Program-made: the position numbers and the translations under genes
Source of the DNA: Patiria pectinifera
Lineage: Eukaryota > Echinodermata > Asteroidea > Valvatida > Asterinidae
Length of the DNA stretch: 64,000 nt
NCBI GenBank assembly: GCA_029964075.1
Contig: CM057140.1
Location: 11,178,643 to 11,242,642, forward strand
Direction: 5' to 3'
Notes under the pieces: model-generated
What the model was told of the DNA's origin: nothing
Databases searched by the model: none
Seen by the model: the letters and a program-made list of their open reading frames with translations, nothing else
Shown here: piece after piece, positions 24,167 through 35,038 of the stretch
Position numbering within the stretch: position 1 is the stretch's first letter
Layout: every line of letters starts with the position of its first letter

Positions 24167-24854
24167 ATAATTGTACTTTTTTTTTAAGTCAACTCATAAC
24201 CCAAATTTACTCTAGACAATTGTATTCATCTTTTCTTAAAACAAAATAATTTAATTTTTTATTTGTAAAAATTCAGTAAATTCTCAACTTGTTCGTAAAC
24301 AAAAAAATCATTATTTTTTTTCTGTAAATAAACATGTACAGTACTTAAGAAAAATGTCTGAGTTTCTAGGGACTTTATAAAATAAAATTAATTGGAGGAA
24401 TTTTTTCATGAAATGTCCGATATAAGAGTCACGTAATAAGTTCATTAAATTCTTTAGTTTCCAAAGCAAGGGCATACTACATGTACGTGGGAAGTAACCT
24501 ACTGTATTTATTAAATAACAGAGATGTTGCATACATCAGAATGGTATTATAAAATTTAAAAAATATGCTGTCCGATATCCCAAACAGAAAAAAAGGGAAA
24601 ATTTGACTCCATGGACCACTTGCAACGCCCTGGTGCTGTGAGGAATTACGAGATTCATTCATAAAAACAAGTAGTACAATTAAGCTTTTAGTTTTTAAGC
24701 ATAATACCAATAATGCTCAAGTCAACAGAAAGACAATTTTAAAAACCTCCAATTGACACCTTGCATCTGAGGACGGGGCTTTGTTCCTCTATGATGAGCA
24801 ACGCATGAATAGATGCATTGCACTCTCGTTGTCACAGAATTTAAATGACAAAAC

Positions 24855-25102
24855 CTGGGCCCAATTTCATAGAGCTGCTTAAGCAGAAAATTTGCTTAAG
24901 CACGAAAAAAAAATTGCTTAGTAAAATTAGGTTACCGGCCAAAACTCCATGTGATGTACATTGCTTGTGACTGGTATTTACCTGTTGTTTACTTAGCATA
25001 ACAATCGCATGGAGTTTTGGCCGGTAACCTGATTTTATTAAGCAAGACGTTTTTGTGCTTAAGCAAATTTTGTGCTTAAGCAGCTCTATGAAATTAGCCC
25101 CT
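24855..25102. mobile_element. 248-bp foldback element (near-complete palindrome)
   Basis: The two halves are inverted copies: CATAGAGCTGCTTAAGCAG, GGTTACCGGCCAAAACTCC and CAATTTCATAGAGCTG on the left all recur as reverse complements on the right. The loop is centred near 24975. Long-armed foldback MITEs of this kind are common in marine deuterostomes. No target duplication is certain. Confidence 0.7.
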
Positions 25103-26220
25103 GTTCTCATGGAGGGCGCTCCGTGCAAGGCGTTTATAGGTATAGGGAAGAATCTGAATGGGTCTCTATTAAGTCTGTAAGGGTCACATTCTTGGCTGTT
25201 TATTGTGTAAATTGATGTATATAGCCATTTCTAAGCGCCAGTGTTTTGATTATGAGCCTCCCCGCCCCTACTCCGCCCCTACTCCGCCCCTACCTCGCCC
25301 ACACCCTTGTTTTTAATTCTTAATTCCAGCAATGCTTGCCATAAAAGTAATTTTCCTGTTTGTTTTTACAAAACCCCAAAATATCTTTGCGTCACACAAA
25401 TTTGAAACAAAAATATCTGGGAATCAGTTCCGGAATCAAACACTTGTCCATTGGAAACGTAATATGGCTATTAATCCCAACAGAAAAACAGCAGTTTTAT
25501 TTTCGACTGTAGTGTGGAGTCACAAGATATGTTTATTTCTACAGTGCATATTGTGCTTGTATTGTATATGTATTTTGAATCCTATTTGCCCGTCAGTTTG
25601 TACTGTCGAGCATTCCCACGTCAACTGGAACACAGTCTATATTTCCAGTGCATCAAATACACATGAATATACATAGATATAATAATTTATTCGCGATATA
25701 ATTCTTATCTATTCTTAGCCAAAGATGTTGCATACATTATGTACAGACATGTAATACTCCTTTTTGTAAATTTTAGGTTAAGCTTACTGTATTTACCAGT
25801 AGTTCCGTTCCTTTCATCTGATGGAAGTAGTTAAAGGTCAGAAGGTATGGAAAGAAACTTTCCCAACATGTGAACTTCAAAAGTGATTGTCTGTTTTTAG
25901 CTGATGTTAAGGGTCATCATTCTTTTACGCATTTATTCCTCCAAGTCAGTATGAAATGAAGTAGTGGTCTTTACCCATCCGCCATTTTGTTGTCTGTCTT
26001 GTGTTATTTCTTGATACCCCCAACCCGAATGAAATAATAAACCAATTATTTTATCTTGTATTATGCCGAAAAAAATTATTTGCCCATTTTTGTTTCTTTT
26101 AGTTCTTTCTGTTTGGTGTGAGTGTGTTTATTGTGTTCTGCAGTAAACCGTCCCAATGTGATTTTTTTTTTTTAATTTTTCATTATTTGTTCCACTATTC
26201 CAGTCTTTGTTACATTATTG

Positions 26221-26420
26221 CCTCCGCCGAGGAGGGTATGCTTTCATCGGCATGTGTTGGTTGGTTGGTTGGTTGGTTTGTCAGTTAACAAGATAACTCA
26301 AATAGTTATGGATGGATTTGCATGACAATTTTTATTAGGGGTGGTCCTTGGTACAAGTACAACTCGATTCGATTTTGGAAGTGATCCGGATCTGGGTCCT
26401 GGATACAGGGTTTTTTTTAG
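26221..26420 (+). repeat. Interspersed repeat with GGTT microsatellite
   Basis: Reads CCTCCGCCGAGGAGGGTATG, then (GGTT)n, then CAAGATAACTCAAATAGTTA and a GATCCGGATCTGGGTCC block. From general familiarity this resembles an interspersed repeat widespread in marine invertebrates; I cannot name the family. Confidence 0.35.
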
Positions 26421-27099
26421 GGATTCTTCACCATTTATGTGAGTATTTCTTTTGGGTGTACTGACAATATGGCGGGAAATTGTTTAGCCTTGGCCGAGAT
26501 TTGTACTCTTAGAGTGCTTTCTAGTCTCCATGCTTTGACAGCGTCTCTTTTCCTAATACATGCAATGCATAAACATATATGTGTGTGTACTTTATCGATC
26601 CAGCACACAATAAGAAACAAACAAGGCCTCCTTATGCACTTTATACACACAATTAAAGTACATGTGCTTCATCCATAAGAGAAAAAGCATTGTTTTTTGT
26701 TCCATCTATCTACCCGACCATATTTCGCCAGTACTTCCTCAAAATAACAATAACACTCGAAACGAGAAGTAAAATCATCGAACTTTCCCTTTCTTTTTCT
26801 TAATAATTTACACGCACTGCTCCATCAGTGTTATTGAGGAAGCGCAGTTTGAAATATAAACCTAGAAACGAGAGATTTCATATGAACATAACATAAGCTA
26901 TTTTGGTTGTGTTATTTCTCACGATATTGTTATGAGAAGACAGTTTTCAAAAGGTATTTTGTATAAGTTTGCAATAAATATCGCAATCATCAGACAATAT
27001 CAGTAAAAAATGGGATCTTACGTGAATCGTATGTGATTGAATGAAACATTAAGGGGTCCAAAATCTTGGTTTTTCATATTCTTTTACTTTCCTGAATTA

Positions 27100-27768
27100 C
27101 AGGGTGTCCTAAAAATAATGGTGCATGTAAACCCCGCCATTTTCGCCAATTTACAACCGGAATTTACTGCAAATGTTTACACGATCTTCAAGGTTACAGA
27201 TTTAGCTTGAGAATATCGTCTGTTTAATAATTAAGATTGTTTTTGTAAATCCAGAGATATGTTTGAATAACCGCAAAGCCAAAAAAAAAAAAACATTCTG
27301 TGCTACGTACTTTCAGGAAGCGAGTGCTTCAAAGATCAGACAATACCAGTATGGCTCTTTTGATAAGATTATCCCTATGGGTGTAAGACAAACATTCCAT
27401 TCACACGACAATATAAGGTTTTGTTCTTATGTCGAAACAATTTAATAGTACAGACAGGTTCACTTCTTTAAAACTTCAATGAAAGAGTTCAATTAAATAT
27501 AAATAAATATTGCACACTCTGCTTAAAAATGTTAAAATCACGAACGGTAAAGTGATATGGTTTTAGACAAGGACTATACTGATTTTAATTGCCTCACATA
27601 TAGTGGCACAAAATGGGTTTCTTGGCTTTGCCGTTATTCAAACATATCTTTGAATTTACAAAAGCAATCTCAATTAAACAAACGGTATTCTCAAGCTTAA
27701 TTTTGGTTGTAAATTAGCAAAAATAGAAGGGTTTACATGCACCGTGGGGTTTTTTTCAGGACGCCCTG
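27100..27768. mobile_element. 669-bp DNA transposon with ~200-bp inverted repeats and TA target duplication
   Basis: Left end CAGGGTGTCCTAAAAA and right end (minus strand) CAGGGCGTCCTGAAAAA are each flanked by TA (27098-27099 and 27769-27770). The arms remain complementary for about 200 bases (for example CAGAGATATGTTTGAATAAC versus its right-arm partner), with moderate divergence. TA duplication and a CAGGG start point to the Tc1/mariner group; there is no transposase. Confidence 0.75.
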
Positions 27769-28894
27769 TAGAATACGAAAGTGTTCTTACTCTTGAAACA
27801 AATAGTCTTATTTTATATTTACAGCTGCCACATACATTCAAGAGGAAATATTAATTGCATGATTTATCTTTGAACCGCTCTACGTGCCTGATTAATTCAT
27901 GTTTCCAATTACCATTGTGTTTCCTTGTTTGGGTCAAATTTGAAAGTGTAACACGCTAAAAATAGTACCTTCCTTTTGCATTTCAATCACAGTGCCACTG
28001 AGTCACGGGCGTCAACTTGTCACATTATGTTTCACTTTCCAATAAAGAGCGGCGTTCTATTGTTTCTGGTTCTTGTGTGTTTTTGTCCCTTGGGCATTGC
28101 ATTAATTAAGTTGAGCTGCAAGTCGACGCATCTGCTATATTAAGGTAAGATTGTAATGTTTCGTTATTAAATGTTAAAGATAGTTTTACGACTCATGTTC
28201 TTGACACCGTATTTTTAGTTTGAAAACTGGCGGATATGATGATTGACATAAAAAAAAAAACTTCAGCTTTTCAAAAAAGGTTTTTATGTGTTATTCTTCG
28301 ATTATGGGTTTTGCCAATGTGATTTTAGTCGTGTGAATCGAAATACGTTATTTTGATACGGTAGGGAGGAAATTATAAACCATGTCATAAAAATACATCA
28401 ATCGAATTCATTTCGCATGATTCTTTCACACCAATAATGTATTTGTTTTAACTCTCACCAGAAAGTTGGAGTTCCCATGCTTTAAAGAATCAATGTCCCT
28501 CACTCGAGCCTCGAATGCAATAAATATCCTTGCCGCAGATTCAGACGGTAGAATATAGTTCCCAAAGCCCAAAATTTATTTGAATTCCGAGAGCGTCTTT
28601 ATCAAGTTTGTGAAAGGAAAACATAACTAGCTTCCTTTTTCATAATAAGTGCCCAAATTTTAGTTTCAATGTACATACCGGTAAGACAATAACATGAAAT
28701 TGTTATTGGATTGATTTTGAGAGAAAAAATGAAGGGAAAAGCCGTGTCCCTCCTGAGTGATCCCCGTTTGTTATTTCCCAGGTCTGTATCGTGACTATGG
28801 GCGTGATCCCTGGCTGTATGGCATACTGGTTTATGGCTTCTGACTAGCGCCCCTTGAACAAAGATATTGACCAATTGGCGAACCGCTAACATAG

Positions 28895-28966
28895 GGCTGG
28901 ATAGCTCAGTTGGTAAGAGCACCAGAACGGTAATTCGGAGGTCGCAGATTCAAGCCCCGACTAGTC
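28895..28966 (+). repeat. Decayed tRNA-like sequence (SINE head or tRNA pseudogene)
   Basis: GGCTGGATAGCTCAGTTGGT gives a plausible 5' acceptor strand, a 4-bp D stem (GCTC/GAGC) and a good A box. The 3' strand ACTAGTC pairs 6 of 7 with wobbles. The T stem is mostly mismatched and position 33 is not T, so a working tRNA is unlikely. It lies about 150 bases upstream of the membrane-protein ATG. Confidence 0.45.
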
Positions 28967-29117
28967 AATTCTTTGTTCAACTTTTCAATTTTTATAATTC
29001 ACCTTGTCAGTTTCCCTGTGTAGTTCATTTGAAAAAAAATGAAGGAAGGACACTTTTTTTTGTGGACACGCTTGTTAAGTTTTTCATATACCAAGGTTTG
29101 AAGATTTGTAGTCCAAG

Positions 29118-29239
29118 ATGAAGACGCATTTCTCAATTCTGCTGGTCATCCTAACTTGGACTCTGTGTGAGGAAGTTTTGAACACCTCTGCAACGGATAC
29201 TACCCCCGTAACTGCGGACATTACGGACACTACCACTGA
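29118..29239 (+). CDS. Membrane protein exon 1: signal peptide
   Basis: ATG at 29118 begins MKTHFSILLVILTWTLCEE, a typical signal peptide, followed by a Thr-rich stretch. Donor GTAGGT, phase 2. The 5' UTR start is unknown; a TTGTCAG acceptor-like site lies upstream near 29009. Confidence 0.75.
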
Positions 29240-32200
29240 GTAGGTTTTTCAACCAAATTCCTGCCATAATATTCTCTGAATGAACATGTTTCAATAATTA
29301 TATATGTAATTATAAAAAATAAAAAAAAAGACCTAAATCACTTCTTGCGCATGCACGGTTTTGATCCTGACCTTTTTTGAAATTATTCTTTTTAGCCGTC
29401 GCCAGTATTTTGGGGGGGGGGGGGGGGGTTCAAAATTACGCGCGGCGTTTTTTTCCAAGTCACCCTGACACCGGAAAATAAAAGAATCGGGGGAGGGTGA
29501 TGCTATACCGGTACTATAGTATAGCGATTGTGAGGCGCCAATTAAATGAATATATTACCAACTTCGCTCCTCGTGTTTTTCTTTTGTCCTTTGCTTTTTC
29601 CTGTGTTTTTTTTTTTTTTTTGGGGGGGGGTTCCGGGGAGCAAGTGCCCCCCTTGCATCCCCCGCCTTTGCAAAGCCTATGAGTCTATCTTGATCCGCCC
29701 CTGCTACGAAACATAGGAAGGCCTTCGTAATGTCCCCCAAACAAGTTATGGGGAGGGAAGAACCGTGTAATGATTCTGAACCCTAACATGAAATGCGCTT
29801 TTAACTCAAAATTACATGTGGAATTTGTGACCGTTGCAATTTTATTTGATTCTGCTTTGAACAAGTGGTTCTTTTTGCTTGTGCGCAGGAATTCGACGAT
29901 ATTTTTGAATATCACTACACCGGAAAGCTCCACAGACGGAATCTCTACACTTAACGGGACATCTGTACCAGGTATGTGATCATGATGCCGAATGTGTAGC
30001 CTCGTAAAAATAGCCAATAACACCTATCCCCTGTGGGTACATGCTCCAAAGGTTATCAACGCCTCCCATCCCCCAAATGGCGGTGATCGGGCCTTCCCCA
30101 AATTTCATGAATTTTCCACCGAAACAATAATCTTACTTTGTTTGCGGCCTTTGTGTAATTTGCGGTCTTAAGGCCTAAATTCATTTTCTCAGTCTTGTTT
30201 ACTATATTTATATATATTTGCTTCATTTTGTCAGCAATAATGTAGGCCTACATTGTTTTTTATCAGTACGTGTTAACAGTTTATTTGTCTCATCCGTCAA
30301 TTTTGTCATTCTGTATATCTGTTTGTCTGTTGTGTCTGATTTTTCTCATCATTTCGCTCAGTATGTATTTTCAATAAGGCCGAATAATAAAAAAACATGT
30401 TTCTCGTCCGAAAAAAAAGGAGGAAGTGGGGCTTTTTTTTTATTTGTTTAAAGATGGCTGCCATTTAAAAATTTCCTGCAACCGTTGGTGTTTCCACTGT
30501 TCAAAGACACTTTTAAAATGAAAGATCAGTTGGACAAGAGAACTGAACATATTTACAGTGTCATTTAGGCTTGTGTTGGTCTACAATTTATTTTCCGATT
30601 AATTTGTGGACTTTTTCGTTGTTTTGTACTGCATTTTTCAAAAATAAAAAATAATAAAAAAATCCAGGCGGCCTCCAAAAAGGAAGCGGGCGGGGACGAG
30701 AAACATTTTTTGTTTACCTTCACCTAATAATAATTTATTGAAATTAGTTATTATATGCATCTCTATACACGATATATATTTCCTTATATATTGTTATTTA
30801 TTGTATACATGTATTTCAATTGTCCCATGCAGAATGGAAATAAATGTGAACTGATCTTGTTTTTTGCAAGAATGTAAAAAAAAAATCGATAAAATGCTTA
30901 TTACCAATTAATTGTACTTTCTTCTTAAATTGTAGCATTTGTGTCGACAAAAGCCTCTCCAAGTTCCAACGACGAGTGGATCCACGGACTGAAAACCTTC
31001 ATTTTCGTCGGGTTCTGGGTCGTGGTTGCCTTGGTGATTTTCATCCTCATCCCCACGATATCCATCAGCTTGGACCGCATGTGCTGCAGGCGAACGTACG
31101 TGAAAACCTACACGGTCAACCGTCGGGATCGCATTGGGGTCGAGTTACAAGAGGCGACGTGAGTAAAATGTCGCTTTTTTTCACAGTAATAATGAACTGA
31201 AAACATCACTGGCTTTGGGATGAAATTATCGCTGGCTTTGGATGAGAGGTGTTCACTTGGGCATGGACTTTGCCTTTGCTATATAAAATAAGAAGCTGTT
31301 GTCCGTATGTTGCAAGCTGTTGGTTGACAGGCTTTAAGACGGATACTATTAAGACAGAAATAATATTTAAAAAAAACACTAATAACAAAAACTGTCTAAA
31401 AATGTATACGGCTGTATGAAATATATTATTGTTATTATTTTATGTCGCCCGCAGGTAGAATGAAATATATAGCCGTCACTTATTAGGCTTAAATCTGTGT
31501 TATGTTGCAAACCAAGGTGTAACTGAAATGCAAATGATCACAGCATTTACCATAGACATGATATTTACACATAATGAAAGACGCCCTCTATAGATGTACA
31601 TAACAACCACGAATAACACGTGCATGCTCGTGGCGCGCGATTTCGATTTGACAGCCAAAACGGTACAGGTAAGTACTTCAGCATGCCATCCATATCCCCT
31701 AAAAAAAAACCCGCAAATAACATATTTTTTTGACTCGTCAAATGTTTTTCAAATAGTTGCAGGTCGGGAATGCAGTAAGCAAATATGTGGCGCAACTTTT
31801 TGTCGCCAGGCCGAGGCTCATCATCGATAGGCCTATCATTGTTGGAAATTATTTACGAATTTTCGAATTTCGAACTGACATTTCTAAATTCTGTAAACGG
31901 TATTTCCCAATAGATTTTATACACTCCAAAGTTACACCCGAATTACTCGTACGGAGCAAACCTTGTGGTGTTTTTTTTTGTAGATCTGCAACACTGTACG
32001 GTTCTGACCGTGAGGATGGAACCACTCTTATGCTACCTGAACCCGTGGCGGCAATATGCAGTAAGATGACCAAAACTAAAATAAACCATTAGGCCTATTA
32101 TTACTCAGTACATGTATCATCAGCTATATTAACTGAGGGAAAGATTCCCATATCTGGCCGTCACTATCATCACCCTGTGCACACACCCAGACTGGTCTGA

Positions 32201-34924
32201 AAACTCTAAGTATTTTCTCAGTAAATACTTCAATATTTTCCCTGCTAAATTTGACTCTTTTTTTAGACATATTATCACTTTCTGATTGCTGATAGGTCAC
32301 TGAAGGGAAAAATTTGTGATGGCCAGATATGGGAATCTTTCCATAACGGATTTTTTAAGAATGATCACATTATGACAATATCTTGTCAGATTATATATTA
32401 GCATGCCTTCCTGGAGTTTTTGTAAGTTTTCTTTTCTTTTTTGACACTTCCCAATGGGAACTAGTAAATTAGTTGGGGCGGACATATCTGGGAATTCTGC
32501 TTGAAGATTAAGTACACTATCTACCACACAGTTATTGTCCATATCACACTCAGTGATGTATTTTGCATGAAAACCCCGAGTTTGGACATTTTGTATTGGG
32601 AAATTATCCAAGTTTCATAATAACAGAGGGGTCTTTGAATAGACGTATACAGTAACTTGTAAATGAAAAGGGGGAAAGATTTCCATATCAGAAGTTCACT
32701 CAACACCCTGTGTACAAACCCTATGAGAGTGGACTGAAAAATTCTAAGTGTTTTCTAAGAAAATGCTTGTATTTTCTCACTGCTCAAATTGACTTTGATG
32801 ACATAAAATTGCTATCTGGGGGCTTGTTAGTCAAAACAGAGGAAAATTAGTGAACTTCTTATATGGAAATCTTTCCGAAGAGTGGAAACATTTTTGGTGC
32901 TACAGCATTCCGTCAGAGATAACACACAGTACACCAGACACTTATAGGGTTAACGTGACCTTTTAATGACCATTGCTGGAAAGTGTGCCAATTGTTAATA
33001 TCCCAACTCCAGGTCCTGTCCCTACAACTCCACCAGTTGTTAAACACCAAAACGAATCTAGATACGAGCACAGCCAGCAGACCACCGAATCGGATAGATC
33101 CTTCGAAACCACCAAGATGCAGGTAACCATGTGTTTGTAGTTTATTTTCTCAAGTATAACTTTCTGCAAGAAAGAGCAAAAGTTTTAATAATGTAAATTC
33201 ACAGTGTTGGTCTCTGATATCAAAGAGGACGCTCGTAATCTGAGCTATGCAAAGTATGGGATAAATGACAACAGTGTCCCGAACTCCTGGTGTAAAATGG
33301 TACGTAACCTCTAGGCCTACAAATGAATGTGTTCATTTTTTGCAAACATTACAGTCTGATGCACAATGAGGAGTGTCCCTTATTCCAACGTACTGTTGCT
33401 CTGTTTTAGTAGGCTGTCCTATTTACCTTGTGTGTATAAGCACATTACAATTATGCATCAAAACACTTGTGTGTTAATAATGATTCAACTTCGTGTACGT
33501 GTTTTTTTACCATACTGAAACGGACATTTCGTGTCCAAATTTGACATGTGTACAAAGAGAGCCATAAAGCAGTATACATGTGTGAAGACATCCACAGTTG
33601 CTTTGCCTTAAAAGAGCACACTATGTTCATGTTGGCTACGTACATTGAAGATAAATGAGTCTGACTCTCTGGTTGTTTGTACATATTACACCAGAGTATA
33701 ATTTTGCAAAATCTGCCTTCTAATTATACCCTAACAGTGATGAAAGTTCATTTTTAAGGCCAGTCCCTCCTCTTTTTAATTAATGTAAAGCCCGCCACCG
33801 AAAGTCTGGACTCTGTGATTTGCCAGTTGACCAACATATCAGAGGACGACTTTGCTCGGCCAAGCCCAGTGAAAGATCCGACTTCAGAGAGCCTGAGGGA
33901 CAGATCCCAGTCAGCCGGCGATGCACCTGACCCCCAATTGACAAAGAATCTTCCTCGGCTCTACAGCAATCCGCAGAAGGGCAGGAAAGGTCCAGAGGCC
34001 TCCCTGTCAAACGAGGGGCCGACAAGTCAGCCTGAACTCCTGGGAGTTCCACGCAGCGGCTCTGAGGGTGGACAAACCCCAGGCAGTTTCCATCTTGTGA
34101 TTGCAAAGGGTGACAAGGATGGAGCCACGGCCACTGGGGCTCCCACAAGTCCGGAGGAGTGGAGAAACGAGTCTTACCTCCACTCTGCAACTGCAGCATC
34201 CAACATAGCAGCAATCCCCAAGTGGGAGTCTAAAACTACAGGAAAAGACAAGGCACCCAAGGCCCCCTCAAACCCACACTTATCCCGTATCCATGTCTAC
34301 GAGGAACTTAGAGACACCCCATCCAGGGCAAGGTCTCCTGATATCCGGTTGTCAGTCTCCGAGAGCGATCTCCTGCAATCACCCGGTTGTAAGATAACCA
34401 TCCCCCAGTATTTTGAGGTGAATGACTTCACTGGAATCCCATCCCATCCAAAGGAAGCCCAACAAGCACCCCTTGGTCCAGGCAGAGGTACTCCAGACAC
34501 AATTCCCGACTCACTGACACAGCTCACTCAAGATGATTCATCATCAGATGAGGAGGACAGGAAACACACAACGAATGATGGCTACGAGAGCGCCATCAAA
34601 GTTCGTATCAGGAAGGGTCTCATGGCCGGCTCACTCTCAACCAAGCATCGCCTATCTGACGGGGCTTTGGAGAAGAGACCCCCCATTGTCCCCCAACATC
34701 ATTTTGGCTCCCTCCAAAGGTGCAACGTACCTGTAGCAGGACCCAAAGCCCGCAAAAAAAACGGGGAAGCCTACTCCAAGTTGAACAGATTCAGACCCCG
34801 AAAGAAGGCCAATCCTCACACCTCTGGCAATGTTTACAACAAGCTGAGTCCTTCTGTGGATCCAGTTGAAAATTGGGCAGAAACCTTGGGTGGCGACACA
34901 TCTGTCTATGAAACTAGCCTCTGA
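29118..34924 (+). CDS. Uncharacterised single-pass membrane protein with long tyrosine-motif tail
   Basis: Exons 29118-29239, 29889-29971, 30936-31158, 31984-32060, 33013-33122 and 33791-34924 join without phase conflict into about 582 residues. Residues 1-17 form a signal peptide. Residues 18-88 are Thr/Ser-rich with four N-glycosylation sequons (NTS, NST, NIT, NGT). Residues ~89-112 are a strong membrane helix (FIFVGFWVVVALVIFILIP), followed by RMCCRR, a likely palmitoylation and stop-transfer site. The ~470-residue cytoplasmic tail looks disordered and carries VYEEL, YSKL and VYNKL tyrosine motifs, and ends YETSL, a class I PDZ ligand. I do not recognise the family. By architecture it could be a signalling adaptor or adhesion-type receptor; that is inference. 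A second exon choice exists at 33205. Confidence 0.75.
29889..29971 (+). CDS. Membrane protein exon 2: glycosylation-rich ectodomain
   Basis: Follows a GTGCGCAG acceptor; phase 2 to phase 1, donor GTATGT. Encodes NSTIFLNITTPESSTDG and NGTSVPG, with three N-linked sequons in 28 residues. Confidence 0.7.
30374..30725. mobile_element. Inverted-repeat element in intron 2 of the membrane-protein gene
   Basis: Ends AAACATGTTTCTCGTCC and GGACGAGAAACATTTTTT are inverted. Inner blocks (GGAAGCGGGCGGGGAC, AAAGATGGCTGCCATT) recur at 60816-61156. It is a dispersed non-autonomous element. Confidence 0.6.
30936..31158 (+). CDS. Membrane protein exon 3: membrane helix and juxtamembrane region
   Basis: Acceptor TAAATTGTAG, donor GTGAGT, phase 1 to phase 2. 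Contains the juxtamembrane stretch NDEWIHGLK, a ~24-residue hydrophobic helix, CC followed by RR, and a basic segment TYTVNRRDRIGVELQE. Clearly GC-richer than its surroundings. Confidence 0.85.
31984..32060 (+). CDS. Membrane protein exon 4
   Basis: T-run plus GTAG acceptor, donor GTAAGA, phase 2 to phase 1. Encodes SATLYGSDREDGTTLMLPEP and VAAIC. Supported by splice sites and phase, not by homology. Confidence 0.6.
32138..32342. mobile_element. 205-bp MITE in intron 4, first of a pair
   Basis: Ends GGAAAGATTCCCATATCTGG and its inverted copy CCAGATATGGGAATCTTTCC form a perfect 20-bp terminal inverted repeat. The interior contains TCTAAGTATTTTCTCA, shared with the element at 32673. Confidence 0.75.
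32673..32876. mobile_element. 204-bp MITE in intron 4, second of a pair
   Basis: Ends GGAAAGATTTCCATATCAGA and TCTTATATGGAAATCTTTCC are inverted. Same orientation, length and internal order (CACCCTGTG, CTGAAAA, TCTAAGT, TTTTCT) as 32138-32342 but diverged, so two separate insertions or an old duplication. Confidence 0.75.
33013..33122 (+). CDS. Membrane protein exon 5a (alternative to 5b)
   Basis: Acceptor CCCAACTCCAG, donor GTAACC, phase 1 to phase 0. Encodes a 37-residue polar stretch starting SPVPTTPPVVKHQNESRYEH. It joins the last exon in frame. Confidence 0.6.
33205..33299 (+). CDS. Membrane protein exon 5b, candidate mutually exclusive exon
   Basis: Acceptor AATTCACAG, donor GTACGT. 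It is open only when entered in phase 1 and leaves in phase 0, exactly like exon 5a. It encodes 32 residues including LVSDIKEDARNLSYAKYGI. The gap to 5a is only 82 bases. Using both 5a and 5b would hit a TGA after twelve codons. A 95-nt open stretch can occur by chance. Confidence 0.35.
33791..34924 (+). CDS. Membrane protein last coding exon: cytoplasmic tail
   Basis: A 377-codon open stretch starting PATESLDSVICQLTNISEDD after a TGTAAAG acceptor, and ending with a YETSL C-terminus before TGA at 34922-34924. Rich in Ser, Pro, Arg and charged residues. Tyrosine motifs VYEEL, YSKL, VYNKL and the acidic DDSSSDEEDRK stretch are visible. No folded domain recognised. Even base composition and length make coding very likely. 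Confidence 0.88.
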   Translation, partial: PATESLDSVICQLTNISEDDFARPSPVKDPTSESLRDRSQSAGDAPDPQLTKNLPRLYSNPQKGRKGPEASLSNEGPTSQPELLGVPRSGSEGGQTPGSFHLVIAKGDKDGATATGAPTSPEEWRNESYLHSATAASNIAAIPKWESKTTGKDKAPKAPSNPHLSRIHVYEELRDTPSRARSPDIRLSVSESDLLQSPGCKITIPQYFEVNDFTGIPSHPKEAQQAPLGPGRGTPDTIPDSLTQLTQDDSSSDEEDRKHTTNDGYESAIKVRIRKGLMAGSLSTKHRLSDGALEKRPPIVPQHHFGSLQRCNVPVAGPKARKKNGEAYSKLNRFRPRKKANPHTSGNVYNKLSPSVDPVENWAETLGGDTSVYETSL

Positions 34925-34945
34925 AGTCAACAACTTCAACAGAAT

Positions 34946-34951
34946 AATAAA
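34946..34951 (+). promoter_or_regulatory. Poly(A) signal of the membrane-protein gene
   Basis: AATAAA 22 bases after the stop codon. If used the 3' UTR is very short; later signals may also serve. Confidence 0.4.
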
Positions 34952-35038
34952 CGTGAGTGGTTTATCTGCACCGTATTTGGCGGGAAGATTTGGAGATGTC
35001 TAAACTCTTTGAATGTTCCAGTTCCAATTCGTTAAGAA

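Larger units (their letters stand above)
23646..29117. other. 3' UTR and intergenic region between the ARHGAP20-like and membrane-protein genes
   Basis: No gene recognised. It holds the 3' UTR, a 248-bp foldback element (24855-25102), a short tandem CGCCCCTACTC repeat (25261-25300), an interspersed repeat (26221-26420), a 669-bp TA-flanked element (27100-27768) and a tRNA-like sequence (28895-28966). Confidence 0.55.

Noticed and set aside
29413-29428. Long G-run and similar C/G runs (also 47120, 48030, 54711) considered as telomere-like or G-quadruplex elements
   Set aside because: They are homopolymer runs inside or beside transposon fragments without a repeated GGG-loop pattern.
31594-31668. 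Open stretch ending in a strong GTAAGT donor within the membrane-protein gene
   Set aside because: Entered from the previous exon in its required phase it hits a stop after two codons, and it does not fit the next exon's phase.
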